A stretch of DNA of 64,000 bases from positions 54,601 to 118,600 of the forward strand of contig NZ_JACHIA010000019.1 in NCBI RefSeq assembly GCF_014202995.1, written 5' to 3'. A program made the position numbers and the translations under genes. Positions 17,933 to 29,998 of the stretch are shown here, in pieces; position 1 is the first letter of the stretch; each line of letters begins with the position of its first letter. The notes under the pieces are model-generated. The model searched no databases, was not told where the DNA came from, and saw only the letters and a program-made list of their open reading frames with translations. The DNA is from Longimicrobium terrae. GTDB taxonomy: Bacteria; Gemmatimonadota; Gemmatimonadetes; Longimicrobiales; Longimicrobiaceae.

Positions 17933-18773
17933 GGGGCGCCTCCATTCCCATCGCGGCGCGCAGGGCCAGCACTTCCTCCACCAGCGGCCGCAGGCGGTCC
18001 AGCGGCAGCATGTTGGTGGTGTCCGACAGCCCCTTGGCCGGCTCCGGGTGCGTCTCCAGAAAGAGCGCATCCGCCCCGGCCACCACCGCCGCGCGGACGA
18101 GCGAGGGGATGAAGCGCGGCTCGCCGCCGCTGATTCCCCCGCCCTCTCCCGGGCGCTGCACCGAGTGCGTGCCGTCAAAGATGGCCGGCGCGTCGCACGC
18201 CTCGCGCATCAGCGCGAACGAGCGCATGTCGACGACGAGATTCCCGTAGCCGAAGAACGTCCCGCGCTCCGTCGTGGCGACGGCGGGCGACCCCGCGCCG
18301 CGCACCTTGGCGACGGCGCCGCGCATTTCGTGCGGCGCCATCCACTGCCCCTTCTTGACGTTGACCGGCTTTCCCGTCGCGCCCGCGGCCACCAGCAGGT
18401 CCGTCTGGCGGCAGAGGAACGCGGGAATCTGCAGCACGTCCACGATCTCCGCGGCCGCCGCGCAGTGCTCTGGCAGGTGGACGTCGGTGATCAGCGGCAG
18501 CCCGGTGGCTTCCTGCACGCGCTGCAGCTTGCGCAGCCCTTCGTGCACGCCCGGCCCGCGCGGCGAACCGGGGGACGAGCGGTTGGCCTTGTCGAACGAG
18601 GCCTTGTAGATGATCGGCAGCTTGAGGTCGTCCGAAAGCCGGGCCAGCGCCTCGCCGATCCGCAGGTTCAGCTCGTCCGATTCAACGACGCACGGACCCG
18701 CGATCAGAAAGAAGCCGCCGTCCGGCTGAAACAGCCGATCGACCGCGCGCGTGGCGGAAAGCGTATCGCTCAC
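17925..18773 (-). CDS. kdsA: 3-deoxy-8-phosphooctulonate synthase KdsA
   Basis: 282 aa, family-typical. Diagnostic blocks: FLIAGPCVVES, IIYKASFDKANRSS, LITDVHLPEH, FLCRQTDLLVAA, VNVKKGQWMAP, IFDGTHSVQRPG and DALFLETHPEP. It condenses PEP with arabinose-5-P. The expected motif FDKANRSS is present. The GTG start at 18773 is preferred, since in-frame codons upstream are made by the CGCACTCACGCAC repeat that fills the 46-base gap to pyrG. A GGGGG stretch lies about 6 bases upstream. Confidence 0.95.
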   Translation of the reverse strand: MSDTLSATRAVDRLFQPDGGFFLIAGPCVVESDELNLRIGEALARLSDDLKLPIIYKASFDKANRSSPGSPRGPGVHEGLRKLQRVQEATGLPLITDVHLPEHCAAAAEIVDVLQIPAFLCRQTDLLVAAGATGKPVNVKKGQWMAPHEMRGAVAKVRGAGSPAVATTERGTFFGYGNLVVDMRSFALMREACDAPAIFDGTHSVQRPGEGGGISGGEPRFIPSLVRAAVVAGADALFLETHPEPAKGLSDTTNMLPLDRLRPLVEEVLALRAAMGMEAPRV

Positions 18774-18819
18774 GCGATCACCCCCGCACTCACGCACACC
18801 GCACTCACGCACTTGCCGT
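18774..18819. repeat. family D repeat (CGCACTCACGCAC)
   Basis: The short pyrG-kdsA gap holds two near-direct copies (CCCGCACTCACGCACACC, CCGCACTCACGCACTTG) followed by CACGCGTTCAC. The same motif occurs beside ahcY (50320-50366) and before the acyl-CoA synthetase (56730-56750). Confidence 0.75.
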
Positions 18820-21335
<2,516 letters not shown>

Positions 21336-22040
21336 GCCACGCAAGTTAGCACTCGCGTGGCGTGGGGACAAGAGGGGAGCGTGCAATCGGTGGGAATCCG
21401 CGTTGCGGCAAGGTGGCCGCTGGGCCGTGTGGCCGGTTCCGCTCTCCGGCTCCGCGTCTCCGTCCCGGTGGATCGGATCGCGCGCGGCGCGCTTTCGACA
21501 GGCTCTCGTGGCGTGATTGGAAAGGTATGTCGGATACCTTCCGAGCGCGAGGGTTGTGATGCGGATCGGGATGATCGTGCGGGTCGCGGACATCCGTCCG
21601 GCGGTTGAAACCGCGCCTCGTACGACACGAAGTCCGCCTCCGTGGACTGCACGCCGGCTCGGCCGCGGGACGCGGAATTCGTTGCGACACCACCCATCAA
21701 CACGAACGACGCGATCGGCGCCAGGCGTGGACCGCCCCGTGACGCCGAACCATCCGCCGCAGTCCGCGCAGGCGGACTTCGTGTTTTTCGAGGTGCGGTT
21801 TCAACCGCCGGATGGATGGCAGCCGGCCGAGCGGGCTTTTTCTTCGGAGAGTGTGGCGCGCCGGCGGGCACCCCTCTCCCCCCGGCCCCCTCTCTCGCAA
21901 GCGGGAGAGGGGGAGACCTCAGCGCGTTGTCCGGCTTCGGCCCCGGTCGCCCGCTGTCGTGAGGCGGATGGGCTGATTGCGATCAGGCAGGTGGATCGGA
22001 TCAGGCCGCGGCGGGTTCAGTCAGCCCGCGGGGGGTTCGG
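21336..22040. repeat. non-coding repeat region (families E and G)
   Basis: 705 bases without a credible gene. 21600-21650 (GCGGTTGAAACCGC... CACGAAGTCCGCCT) and 21757-21830 (GCAGTCCGCGCAGGCGGACT... GCGGTTTCAACCGCCGG) are inverted copies of one element. Its core AGTCCGC-GCAG-GCGGACT is itself a hairpin. 21873-21915 holds CCCCCTCTC / GGGAGAGGGGG arms, a second element also present near 41.81 kb. The kdsB promoter must lie here but is not obvious. Confidence 0.75.
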
Positions 22041-22733
22041 TCAGGCCACGGCGGGTTCGGCGATGATCAGAAGCGACGCGGGCCGGCCGGTGGACGGGTG
22101 GATGGCCTCGATCAGGCGCGCGAGACGGTATCCGGCGCCGGCGATCACGTCCATCCACGACTCGATCGTGCGAAAGAACCACGGCATCGGCGCCGCGAAC
22201 TCCCCGCCGAAGCTGGCGAACGTTTCCGTCCGCCATCCATCCACGTATCCCTCATCCCCCATCGCCGCCCAGGGGTGCACGGTCTGGATCACCAGCGAGC
22301 CGCCGCGGGCCAAGGTCGTCCGCAACGCGGCCAGGAGCGCGGCGGGATCGTCATCCAGGAGCGAGAAGTTGCAGATCACCGCGTCGAATTCACGGCCGAA
22401 CCGCGTAGGATCGGCCGCCACTTCGGCGTATGAGGCGGCGTGAAAGTCTCCCCCGCCCTCCCGCCGTGCGTCGTCGATCAGCTCCGGCGACACATCCACG
22501 CCGGTGACACGGATGCGGTTTTCCGCCAGCGCACGCGCCAGCCATCCCTCCCCGCATCCCACATCCAGCACGCGCGCCGGCTGAAGGCGGACGACGGCGT
22601 CCACGATCACCGCATCGGTCACTAGCCGGCGGCTTTCGATGCCGCCTTCGCGCACCACGCGGGTCCACGCCTCCGCGTTGGTGCTCCAGCTGCGCACCAG
22701 CGCCCCGGGACGATCCATATCCACTGAACTCAC
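22041..22733 (-). CDS. class I SAM-dependent methyltransferase
   Basis: 230 aa. Motif I is VLDVGCGEGWLARALAE; VTGVDVSPELIDDAR gives the acidic residue binding ribose; FDAVICNFSLLDDD is motif II/post II, and GGSLVIQTVHPW follows. This is the Methyltransf_11/25 type, acting on a small molecule or lipid; the substrate cannot be told. The GTG at 22733 overlaps the stop of the barrel protein gene (GTGA); an ATG at 22718 is an alternative. Last gene of the minus-strand cluster that starts with mntA or pabA. Confidence 0.85.
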   Translation of the reverse strand: MSSVDMDRPGALVRSWSTNAEAWTRVVREGGIESRRLVTDAVIVDAVVRLQPARVLDVGCGEGWLARALAENRIRVTGVDVSPELIDDARREGGGDFHAASYAEVAADPTRFGREFDAVICNFSLLDDDPAALLAALRTTLARGGSLVIQTVHPWAAMGDEGYVDGWRTETFASFGGEFAAPMPWFFRTIESWMDVIAGAGYRLARLIEAIHPSTGRPASLLIIAEPAVA

Positions 22734-24241
22734 CGCCGCGCTGGAAGCGAAAGGCCAAAGGCGAACGCGGTGCCGCCCGTGGCGGGATCCATGAGCACGC
22801 GCGCCCGGACGAGGGTGAAGACGACGCCGACTCCGGCGTTCTGCACCCAGGGCCGGTCGTTGTCGCCGGTCCACGCGGCGCCCACCATGTGCACGGCCTC
22901 CACGCTGGGCGAACCCACGTACGGCAGCACGATGCTGTTGATGGGCACGGCGTAGCTGGACTCGATGAACACCAGGTGGTCGCCGCGGAACGAGGCGGTG
23001 CGCTCCGTGGCCAGCGTCGCGGCGCCGCCCATGATGCCTTCGCGCTGCGGCGGCGCGTTTCCGCTCAGCGGCGCCATGCCGCGGAAGTAGACGCGCAGCG
23101 TGTGCGTGCGCATCGCCGTCGCCTCGTAGCTCCCCTGCACCAGCCCCTGCGAGAACTCCGCGTCGCTCACACCGCCGGGTGCGACCTCCAGGTCGGCGGC
23201 GCCGTCGAAGCGCGAGGTGAGGCCGCGCCAGTGGTACTCGGTGCCGATCAGGCCGGAAACGATAGTCCCTTCCAGCACCTCGGGGTTTTCGCGGTTCAAC
23301 GCATCCCCCCACAGCGACCACGGATCGCGCGTGGGCAGGCTGCGGTCGCGCGACACCTGCACGCCGACGCGCGGCCCCAGCCAGCTTTCGCCACTGATGA
23401 GCGGAATGCCCACGGGGCGCTGCACCTGCACGCGGATCAGGTCGCTGTCCCAGTAGTCGCGCTCGTCGTCGCCAAAGACCACGGCGCGCGCGGTGTTGGA
23501 GAACTCCGGGCGGATCCACGCGTCGTTGGTGCGGTGCAGCCGCGAAACCTCGCCCGTAAGGTGCACGTTCTGCCGGCCCAGCGGCACATCGAAGCGCGCG
23601 CCGCCGCCCAGGTGATCGTCGTTCTTGAAGCGGTACGCGCCAAAGACGCGGATGCTGGGCCCGTCAAAGTCGCGCGTGGGACGGATGGTTCCGCTGGCGT
23701 ACAGCGTAAGCCCGTTCACGCGGTCGTAGCTGGGGAGCGGGCCGTATCCGGGGGCAAAGAACGGCGCGGCCGGCGGCGGCGTCACGCCGATAGCCGCGGT
23801 GTATGCGCCGTCCGCCGTGGGCACGGTCTGAGTCGCGACGGTCGTGCGCGGGTCCTGCTGAAAGAGCGAGTCGCGGCGGATGATGGCCAGCGCCGACGGG
23901 TACACGCCGCCGTCCAGCACCGCGATGGCGCCGCCCACCCGTCCGCCGGGGCGGATCCAGAAGTCGCCGCCCAGCACGGCGACCGAGCCCTCCACGCTTC
24001 CCTCCAGCCGCACTTCGGCGTCGTAGATGACCAGGTCGCCGTCGATGCGGAAGTCCGGCCCCAGCACCGTGTCACGGTCGATGTACACGTACCGCGCGCG
24101 GTCCACGATGCGGCGCGCCACGCGGACGGCGGGGCTGTCATCCGAGCCGGTGATGACGGGCACCTGCGCGCGGGCGGGCCGCGCGAACAGGAGCGCGGCC
24201 CCCGCGAGCGCGGCGGCGAGTACGGCGCGAAGTCGAGTCAT
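22730..24241 (-). CDS. outer-membrane beta-barrel protein with bactofilin-like N-terminal segment
   Basis: 503 aa, signal peptide ending ARPARAQ. Residues about 50-125 ([53 protein letters not shown]) show the alternating hydrophobic pattern with G-V repeats of short beta-helix, polymer-forming cytoskeletal domains. The remainder has aromatic-ended amphipathic strands typical of a 14-16 strand barrel and ends [14 protein letters not shown]. It is probably an envelope protein of the surface-antigen type; the function is unknown. The ATG overlaps the pabA stop (ATGA). Confidence 0.68.
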   Translation of the reverse strand: MTRLRAVLAAALAGAALLFARPARAQVPVITGSDDSPAVRVARRIVDRARYVYIDRDTVLGPDFRIDGDLVIYDAEVRLEGSVEGSVAVLGGDFWIRPGGRVGGAIAVLDGGVYPSALAIIRRDSLFQQDPRTTVATQTVPTADGAYTAAIGVTPPPAAPFFAPGYGPLPSYDRVNGLTLYASGTIRPTRDFDGPSIRVFGAYRFKNDDHLGGGARFDVPLGRQNVHLTGEVSRLHRTNDAWIRPEFSNTARAVVFGDDERDYWDSDLIRVQVQRPVGIPLISGESWLGPRVGVQVSRDRSLPTRDPWSLWGDALNRENPEVLEGTIVSGLIGTEYHWRGLTSRFDGAADLEVAPGGVSDAEFSQGLVQGSYEATAMRTHTLRVYFRGMAPLSGNAPPQREGIMGGAATLATERTASFRGDHLVFIESSYAVPINSIVLPYVGSPSVEAVHMVGAAWTGDNDRPWVQNAGVGVVFTLVRARVLMDPATGGTAFAFGLSLPARR

Positions 24242-24816
24242 CCGAGCCGGAGAAAGTTGCGCAGCAGGTCGTGCCCGTGCTCGCTGGCGATGGATTCCGG
24301 GTGAAACTGAACGCCCCACACGGGGTGCTCGCGATGCCGGACCGCCTGGATCTCGTCTTCCCATCCCTCTTCGTGCGTCCAGGCGACCGCCTCCAGTTCA
24401 TCCGGAAGCGTGGATGGCTCGATGACGAGCGAGTGGTAGCGCGCCACGGTGAAGGGCGACGGCACGCCGCTGAAGATGCCGTCCCCGGTGTGGCGGATGG
24501 GGGATGTCTTGCCATGCATTACCCGCCGCCCACGCACCACGTCGCCGCCGTACGCCGCCCCGATGGACTGGTGGCCCAGGCACACGCCGAGGATCGGCGT
24601 GGTTGGCCCCAGCTGTCGGATCACCTCCACGGACACGCCGGCTTCCGCGGGCGTGCACGGCCCGGGGCTGATGACGATGCGCTCCGGCGCCAGTTCGCGG
24701 ATCTGGTCCACGGACAGTTCATCGTTGCGGCGCACCTCCATCTCCGCCCCGAGCTCGCCCAGATACTGGACGAGATTGAACGTGAAGCTGTCGTAGTTAT
24801 CGATAACGAGAATCAC
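24238..24816 (-). CDS. pabA: anthranilate/aminodeoxychorismate synthase glutaminase subunit
   Basis: 192 aa class I glutamine amidotransferase. [19 protein letters not shown] is the diagnostic start; [16 protein letters not shown], the nucleophile in [12 protein letters not shown], and WGVQFHPES with catalytic His-x-Glu complete the site. It supplies ammonia to TrpE or PabB, neither of which is in the window, so trpG and pabA cannot be separated. GTG start at 24816. It lies 33 bases downstream of hepT, with the barrel protein gene overlapping its end. Confidence 0.9.
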   Translation of the reverse strand: MILVIDNYDSFTFNLVQYLGELGAEMEVRRNDELSVDQIRELAPERIVISPGPCTPAEAGVSVEVIRQLGPTTPILGVCLGHQSIGAAYGGDVVRGRRVMHGKTSPIRHTGDGIFSGVPSPFTVARYHSLVIEPSTLPDELEAVAWTHEEGWEDEIQAVRHREHPVWGVQFHPESIASEHGHDLLRNFLRLG

Positions 24817-24849
24817 GTGTTAGCTTCGCTTCTTTCAAGTTGATTCTAG

Positions 24850-25212
24850 TCAGGATTCCGCGTCGCCCGGCAGCGGTGGAACCAGCGGCCTCAAAGCCAC
24901 GATCAGTTCCGGAACCCGGAGCTTCAGCGTGTCGTACACGATCCTCCAGTTGACCTTGGCGTAGTCGTGTACGAGCAGATGACGCATGGCGCCCAGCCGG
25001 TCCCAGGGCACCTCGGGATGCGCGGCCTTGAAGGGCTTGGACAGCTTCCAGGCACCTTCTCCGATCAATTCGAGAGCCTTGGAAACCGCCCATTGATCGT
25101 ACTCGTCCGCCGCGAGCTGCTCTTCGGTGAGGCCGGACGTGCGCATGACCACGCCTTCCGCGGTCAGGAGCATGGCCCACAGCCGTCCCGCATCCGCTTC
25201 GTCAGGCTGCAC
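24850..25212 (-). CDS. hepT: HepT-family RNase toxin
   Basis: 120 aa, all-helical HEPN protein (DUF86). The active-site motif R-X4-6-H-X-Y is intact as R77 HLLV H82 D Y84. Known HepT toxins are minimal-HEPN RNases, silenced when the MntA partner adenylylates the tyrosine of this motif. The GTG start at 25212 lies inside the mntA end (11-base overlap), typical for this pair. The extended N-terminus (first ~10 residues) could be trimmed to a later start. Confidence 0.85.
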   Translation of the reverse strand: MQPDEADAGRLWAMLLTAEGVVMRTSGLTEEQLAADEYDQWAVSKALELIGEGAWKLSKPFKAAHPEVPWDRLGAMRHLLVHDYAKVNWRIVYDTLKLRVPELIVALRPLVPPLPGDAES

Positions 25213-25501
25213 TGTAGACCACCTCGTTGCTTCGCAGGATTTGGTGCCGAACGAACGGGTTCTTCACCGCGGCCTTCTCCACGATGTCAACCTCGCGATG
25301 GAACAGTCGCGCCAGTTCGGCCTGCATGTCGACGATTTCGAACAGGGTGTGGCGCACGTCGTCCGTAAACTCCACCAGCACGTCGACGTCGCTGTCGGGG
25401 CGGAAGTCGTCGCGCAGCACGGAGCCGAAGAGCGCGAACTCGCGGATCTTCCACTTGCGGCAGAACGCCTCGATCTGCTCCCGCGGAATCTCGATGTTCA
25501 T
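25202..25501 (-). CDS. mntA: MntA-family minimal nucleotidyltransferase antitoxin
   Basis: 99 aa. The signature GSX10DXD is complete: G26-S27, D38, D40 in [25 protein letters not shown] third acidic residue lies in REVDIVEK. In studied pairs MntA transfers AMP to HepT tyrosine and blocks RNA cleavage. ATG at 25501. It is the first gene of a minus-strand run that continues into pabA, so TA transcription may extend into an essential biosynthetic gene. Confidence 0.87.
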   Translation of the reverse strand: MNIEIPREQIEAFCRKWKIREFALFGSVLRDDFRPDSDVDVLVEFTDDVRHTLFEIVDMQAELARLFHREVDIVEKAAVKNPFVRHQILRSNEVVYSAA

Positions 25502-25671
25502 GGTCCGTACGCGCCGGGTGCGGTGAAGCCTCTCCGGGAAAATCACACGCACTGCCACGGGCGCGCAATGCTGGAGCGGGCGCGGCGTTGAATCGGGGGC
25601 GGGCGCGGCGTATGGTTAGGCGTGCGGATCGGGGCAGAACCCGGCGCGGATCTCAACCACCGGGAGACGGA

Positions 25672-25995
25672 ATGGCGTGGACGTACCTGATCATCGCGGG
25701 CGTGCTGGAGGTGGTGTGGGCGATCGGCCTCAAGTACACGGAGGGCTTTTCGCGCCTGTGGCCCAGCGTGATCACGCTCACGGCGATGGTACTGAGCATG
25801 TTTCTGCTGTCCGTCGCCCTGCGGACGATTCCCGTGGGCACCGGGTACGCGGTGTGGACCGGCATCGGCGCGGTCGGCGCGGGAATCGTGGGAATGATGG
25901 CACTGGGCGAGTCGCGCGACCCGGTGCGCATTCTGGGCCTGGCGATGATCATCGGCGGGGTTGTGCTGCTGCGCGCGAAGTCTGGAGCGCACTGA
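25672..25995 (+). CDS. SMR-family transporter, SugE/Gdx type
   Basis: 107 aa, four transmembrane helices. The motif [28 protein letters not shown] contains the essential Glu of helix 1 with the WAIGLK pattern of the SugE/Gdx subgroup, rather than the multidrug EmrE type. [14 protein letters not shown] and [16 protein letters not shown] follow. Gdx proteins export guanidinium, so that role is likely but not certain. ATG at 25672 with GGGAGA six bases upstream. Monocistronic; a hairpin follows at 26107. Confidence 0.87.
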   Translation: MAWTYLIIAGVLEVVWAIGLKYTEGFSRLWPSVITLTAMVLSMFLLSVALRTIPVGTGYAVWTGIGAVGAGIVGMMALGESRDPVRILGLAMIIGGVVLLRAKSGAH

Positions 25996-26009
25996 CGCAT
26001 CGAACGGCA

Positions 26010-26240
26010 ACTGAATCTCACGCGGAGGTCGCGGAGGTCGCGGGAACAGCAAGGGCCTGCACTGAGACAGAGTGCCCACGCAGAGATAGGAGCCGCGGAG
26101 ACGAGAGGGGTCAGGGGAATTGTCATCCATCTCCCCTGACCCCGTCTTGCATCCGCGGCTCCGTCGTTCCCCGCCCTTGCAGTTCCCCCCGCGACCTCCG
26201 CGAACCCCCGCGGCCCCCGCGTGAGATGCAGTTTTCAGAA
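26010..26240. repeat. family F inverted repeat with terminator-like hairpin
   Basis: The region between convergent genes is a large imperfect palindrome. TCACGCGGAGGTCGCGGAGG at 26016 is mirrored by CCGCGACCTCCGCG and CGCGTGAGA at 26187-26226. In the centre, GGGGTCAGGGGA (26107-26118) pairs with TCCCCTGACCCC (26132-26143) over a 13-base loop. It may stop transcription from both sides. Related cores lie at 8300 and 49130. Confidence 0.75.
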
Positions 26241-26242
26241 CG

Positions 26243-27199
26243 TCAGCCGCGCAGAGCCTCGATGCGCGCGATCTCCTCGCCGGACAGGCGGAAGTCGCCG
26301 CCGCCCATCACGCCGTCCACCTGCTCCGCGCTGCGTGCCCCGACAATGGCGCCCGTGACCGCCGGCAGCCGCAGCGTCCACGAAACCGCGACCTCGCCCG
26401 GCGAGCGGCCGTGCGCCTCGCCGATGGAGCGCAGTTCATCCACGATGCGCAGCGTGCGGGAGATGGCCGGCTCCTGAAAGTCGGGGCTGCGGCTGCGCCA
26501 GTCACCTTCCGGCAGGCTGGCGGCGCGCTCGCGGGTCATGGCGCCGGTCAGCAGCCCGGAGGCCATGGGCGAGTAGACGATGACGCCGATGCCGTTCTGT
26601 TCGCAGAACGGCAGCAGATCGGTTTCCGCCTCGGGATGGACGAGCGAGTACGGCGGCTGCAGGGACGTCACCGGCGCGATCTTCTGCGCCATGGCCAGCT
26701 GCTCGACGTTCCAGTTGCTCACGCCGATCCACCGCACCTTGCCCTCGCGCTGCAGATCGGCCATGGCGCCCCAGCCTTCCTCGTTCTGCGCCATGTCGCC
26801 ATCGATGGGCCAGTGGATCTGGTACAGGTCGATCGCGTCCACGTTCAGCCGGCGCAGGCTGGCCTCGCACTCGCGGCGGATGCTGTCCGCGCGCAGCGTC
26901 TTGTTGATGTCGCGCTTCTCATCCCACACCAGGCCGCACTTGGTGAACACGTAGGGCCGCGCGCCGGACCACCCTTCCACCGCGCGCCGCACCAGTTCCT
27001 CCGAGTGCCCCAGGCCGTACACCGCGGCCGTGTCGATCCAGTTCACGCCCAGATCGAGCGCGCGGTGGATGGATTCGATGGCGGCCTTGTCATCCTGCTC
27101 GCCCCACGCGAACTCCCACCCCGCCCCGCCGATCGCCCACGATCCAAAGCCGATCGGGGTGATGTTCATGTCCGAGTTTCCGAGCCTGCGAGTCTGCAT
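26243..27199 (-). CDS. aldo/keto reductase
   Basis: 318 aa TIM-barrel oxidoreductase. MQTRRLGNSDMNITPIGFGSWAIGG is the usual start. Catalytic residues: Asp in WIDTAAVYG, Tyr in VYGLGHSEELV, Lys in VFTKCGLVWD and His in YQIHWPID. NADPH-site segments are GVSNWNVEQL, YSPMASGLLTG and GARSAEQVDG. It resembles the Tas/YhdN-like subgroup; the substrate is unknown. ATG at 27199; the in-frame sequence upstream looks non-coding. Confidence 0.9.
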   Translation of the reverse strand: MQTRRLGNSDMNITPIGFGSWAIGGAGWEFAWGEQDDKAAIESIHRALDLGVNWIDTAAVYGLGHSEELVRRAVEGWSGARPYVFTKCGLVWDEKRDINKTLRADSIRRECEASLRRLNVDAIDLYQIHWPIDGDMAQNEEGWGAMADLQREGKVRWIGVSNWNVEQLAMAQKIAPVTSLQPPYSLVHPEAETDLLPFCEQNGIGVIVYSPMASGLLTGAMTRERAASLPEGDWRSRSPDFQEPAISRTLRIVDELRSIGEAHGRSPGEVAVSWTLRLPAVTGAIVGARSAEQVDGVMGGGDFRLSGEEIARIEALRG

Positions 27200-27334
27200 T
27201 GCTTTCGTCCATCCGTTCAGGTCCGCTCGGCTCGCCGTGAGCCGGCCGCGCCCGGAAGCTGCGTGTTCCGTGCCTCCAGCGGCCCACGTTCGCATGGTTG
27301 CGGGAGATGGATGGCGCGCCGTTCCGTTCCCGCC

Positions 27335-28465
27335 TCACCGCGCGGCGGGAGCGGAGCCGCCGGCAAGGACCTCGCGCATGATTTCGTACGCGAGCCCCCG
27401 TCCGCCGTACGTCATGAACAGGTCGGCCGTGTCCACGTTGCCGAGCACGATCACGACGACGTCTTCGTCCGGCGCGAGCAGGTTCAGGTTGGTGTATCCG
27501 CCGATGGAGCCCTGGCGCTCCACCAGCGTCACGCGCCGGCCCGCGAAGGTGAGCGGGTACGTCCAGACGCTCAGCGCTACATAGCCGAGCGCCGGGTCCG
27601 CGCGGAACATGGTGTCGCGGAGGGCGGGGGCGAACAGGCGGCCCTGCAGCAGGGCGCGGTCAAAACGGAAGAGGTCCTCCGCCGTCCCCGCCAGCGCCCC
27701 CGCCGCACCGTACGAGGCCAGGCGCACGGGCGGAGAAGGCGCGAACCGGCGCGCGGAATCAGTGCCGATCCCCACGTATCCCGCCGCCAGCCGCATCTCC
27801 ACGCCCTCATCGTGGATCATCCCCGTTTTGCGCAGCCCGGCGCGATCCAGAATCCGCGACCGCAGCGCCTGCTCGAACGACTGCCCCGTCGCCGCCGCCA
27901 CCACGCGGCCGAGCACCAGAAAGTCCAGGTTGTTGTAGGAAAAGGTCTTGCCCGGCTCGGAGCTCAGGTCCGCGCCCAGCGCCTCGGTGACCATCACCTG
28001 CCGCGCGCTGTCGGCGGCGACGTGAAAGCCCGGGATCGCCTCGGTGTTCGTCAGCCCGGATGTGTTGGTGAGCAGGTGGCGGAGCGTCACGCGTCCGGCG
28101 TGTTCCGCGCGCAGTCCGGGCAGGTAGGCGGAGAGCGTGGAATCGAGCGCGAGCCTCCCCTCCCCAACCAGCTGCAGCACGAGCGCGGCGGTCACCTGCT
28201 TGGTGATGGAGGCCCACGGAAAGCGCGTCTCTGTCGTGTTCGGGATGCCCCACGCACGGTCCGCCTGGCCGATGGCACGATGGAACAGGATGCGGTCCCC
28301 GCGCCCCACCAGCACCACGCCGTCGAACGCGCCGCGCGCATGGTGGGCGGTGACGATCCGCTCCAGGCGGGTGGCGAGTTCCGCTCCATGATCGGCCGGC
28401 GGTGGCGTGGACTGAGCGGCGAGCCGCACGGGAAGGAAGAGGACGGCGAGGAGGAGGTGGCGCAC
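27335..28465 (-). CDS. serine hydrolase of the beta-lactamase/PBP4* family
   Basis: 376 aa with a signal peptide (LLLAVLFLPVRLAAQ). The nucleophile motif SxxK is S86-I-T-K89 and the second motif YxN is Y177-N-N179; the third motif is degenerate, near QGSIGGYTN. This is the Pfam Beta-lactamase (class C, EstB, D-aminopeptidase) fold, exported. The substrate could be a D-amino-acid peptide or an ester. GTG start at 28465, divergent from the membrane AraC regulator; a second, only distantly similar hydrolase lies beyond that regulator. Confidence 0.85.
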   Translation of the reverse strand: MRHLLLAVLFLPVRLAAQSTPPPADHGAELATRLERIVTAHHARGAFDGVVLVGRGDRILFHRAIGQADRAWGIPNTTETRFPWASITKQVTAALVLQLVGEGRLALDSTLSAYLPGLRAEHAGRVTLRHLLTNTSGLTNTEAIPGFHVAADSARQVMVTEALGADLSSEPGKTFSYNNLDFLVLGRVVAAATGQSFEQALRSRILDRAGLRKTGMIHDEGVEMRLAAGYVGIGTDSARRFAPSPPVRLASYGAAGALAGTAEDLFRFDRALLQGRLFAPALRDTMFRADPALGYVALSVWTYPLTFAGRRVTLVERQGSIGGYTNLNLLAPDEDVVVIVLGNVDTADLFMTYGGRGLAYEIMREVLAGGSAPAAR

Positions 28466-28629
28466 GGGGACCGGCGGAGTTCAGGCCGTGGAGGGAGGCG
28501 CGGGGGATTCAACATAGTACAAACCCTGCACGTCTGCGTCCATCTCCGGTACCGGCGCGTTGCGGTCAGCCAGAGCGCCCGCGACATTGCACACACCTTC
28601 TACACGGACACTCGGTTCCCGGAAACCTC

Positions 28630-29943
28630 ATGACCGATCCGCCGCTGATCGAGTTCAAGGCGCGCAGCATCACCCTGCTGCTGGGCGCCTTTCAGGGGCT
28701 GGTGCTGGCGATGCTGCTCGCCTGCACACGGCGGAACGCGGCCGCCAACCGCCTGCTCGCGGGGCTCATTCTGCTGATGGTGCTGCGGATCACGCCGTAC
28801 ATCATCGGCTTCGCGGGATTCTACGACGCGTATCCCTGGCTGACCTTTGCGCCGCTGGAGGTGTCGCTCGGGTTCGGGCCGCTTCTGTACCTGTACATCC
28901 GCACGCTGGTGGACGGTGCCCCGCCCCGCCGCTGGGCCACGCATCTGGCGCCAGCGGCCGTGCAGTTCGGCTACTACGCCGGGGCGTTCAGCCTGTCCTT
29001 GGAGGACAAGTGGGCGTGGAATGGCGCGGTGCACGAGCCCTGGCTGAGCCCGGCGGAAACGGCGGCCGCGCTGCTCTCGTTCGGCGTGTACCTGGCGCTC
29101 TCGTGGCGCGCGTTCGGTGCGTACCAGCGGTGGCTGGATGCGAACCTGAGCAACCGCGAGCAGCTGCGGCTGGGGTGGCTGCGCGGATTCCTGATCGCGT
29201 GCGGCGGATTGCTGGTGCTGTGGGCCGGGTTCGCCGCCACGGAGGCGTTCGTGCGCCCCCTGCGGTACCTGGACCGCTTTCCCTTTTACGTCGCGCTCGC
29301 CGCACTGGTCTACTACCTGGGGCTGGAGGGATGGCGCCACGCGGCGCTGGTGTATCCACATTCCGCCGCGATGGACCCGGTGGACGGCGCGGAACTGGAT
29401 CCGCAGACGGAAGCCGCCACGGACGCGCAGCCGCTCTTCGCCGCGGCCGTCTCGGCCGATCCACCGGAAGCCGCGGAAGCCGCCACCGCCGCTCCCTCCG
29501 CAGAGGCTGATGAAGAGGACGGCATCCGCGCGGAAGCCGCCTATCCCGCGCTGGCGGAAGGATGGCGCACGCAGGTGAGTGAGGCCGGCTGGTGGCGGGA
29601 TGAGGGGCTGACGCTGGCCAGCCTCGCGCGGCGGCTGCACGTCTCCCCGCGCACGCTGTCGCGCGGGCTCAACGAGGGGCTGGGGCAGTCGTTCAACGAG
29701 TTCATCAACCGCATGCGCGTGGACGCGGTCGTGCGCCAGCTTCGCGATCCGGCGTTCGGCCACGACGTGCTGCGGGCGGCGCTGGACGCCGGCTTCAACA
29801 GCAAGGCCAGCTTCAACCGCGCGTTCAAGGCCTACACGGGCCAGACGCCCTCCGCCCTGCGCCGCGCCGCCGCCGCGGAACGTCTCATTCCCCGCCAATC
29901 GGCCTCCCCGGCCGAAATCGCGACGCGCGACGCGGCTCGCTGA
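28630..29943 (+). CDS. membrane-anchored AraC-family transcriptional regulator
   Basis: 437 aa. The first ~240 residues have about seven transmembrane helices (SITLLLGAFQGLVLAMLLAC... through FPFYVALAALVYYLGLEGW). A Glu/Ala-rich linker (about 255-305) leads to a C-terminal AraC domain: LTLASLARRLHVSPRTLSRGLNE (first HTH) and AALDAGFNSKASFNRAFKAYTGQTPS (second HTH, AraC signature). Such regulators probably sense envelope or membrane signals. ATG at 28630. The next gene, a serine hydrolase, starts 55 bases after it, and another hydrolase is divergent, so both are candidate targets. Confidence 0.88.
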   Translation: MTDPPLIEFKARSITLLLGAFQGLVLAMLLACTRRNAAANRLLAGLILLMVLRITPYIIGFAGFYDAYPWLTFAPLEVSLGFGPLLYLYIRTLVDGAPPRRWATHLAPAAVQFGYYAGAFSLSLEDKWAWNGAVHEPWLSPAETAAALLSFGVYLALSWRAFGAYQRWLDANLSNREQLRLGWLRGFLIACGGLLVLWAGFAATEAFVRPLRYLDRFPFYVALAALVYYLGLEGWRHAALVYPHSAAMDPVDGAELDPQTEAATDAQPLFAAAVSADPPEAAEAATAAPSAEADEEDGIRAEAAYPALAEGWRTQVSEAGWWRDEGLTLASLARRLHVSPRTLSRGLNEGLGQSFNEFINRMRVDAVVRQLRDPAFGHDVLRAALDAGFNSKASFNRAFKAYTGQTPSALRRAAAAERLIPRQSASPAEIATRDAAR

Positions 29944-29998
29944 GCTACCGTCCGGGACGAAATCTCCGTCCCGGCACCGCTCACGTGAGAGCTGATCC

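Noticed and set aside
21517..22443. Plus-strand open frame of about 300 codons beyond kdsB
   Set aside because: It runs through inverted repeats and then antisense to the methyltransferase, with no recognisable content.
25590..25671. Guanidine riboswitch before the SugE/Gdx-type exporter
   Set aside because: Only CCGGGAGA near the start codon resembles the guanidine-I end; the other conserved blocks and ACGR loops are not visible. A covariance-model scan would decide.
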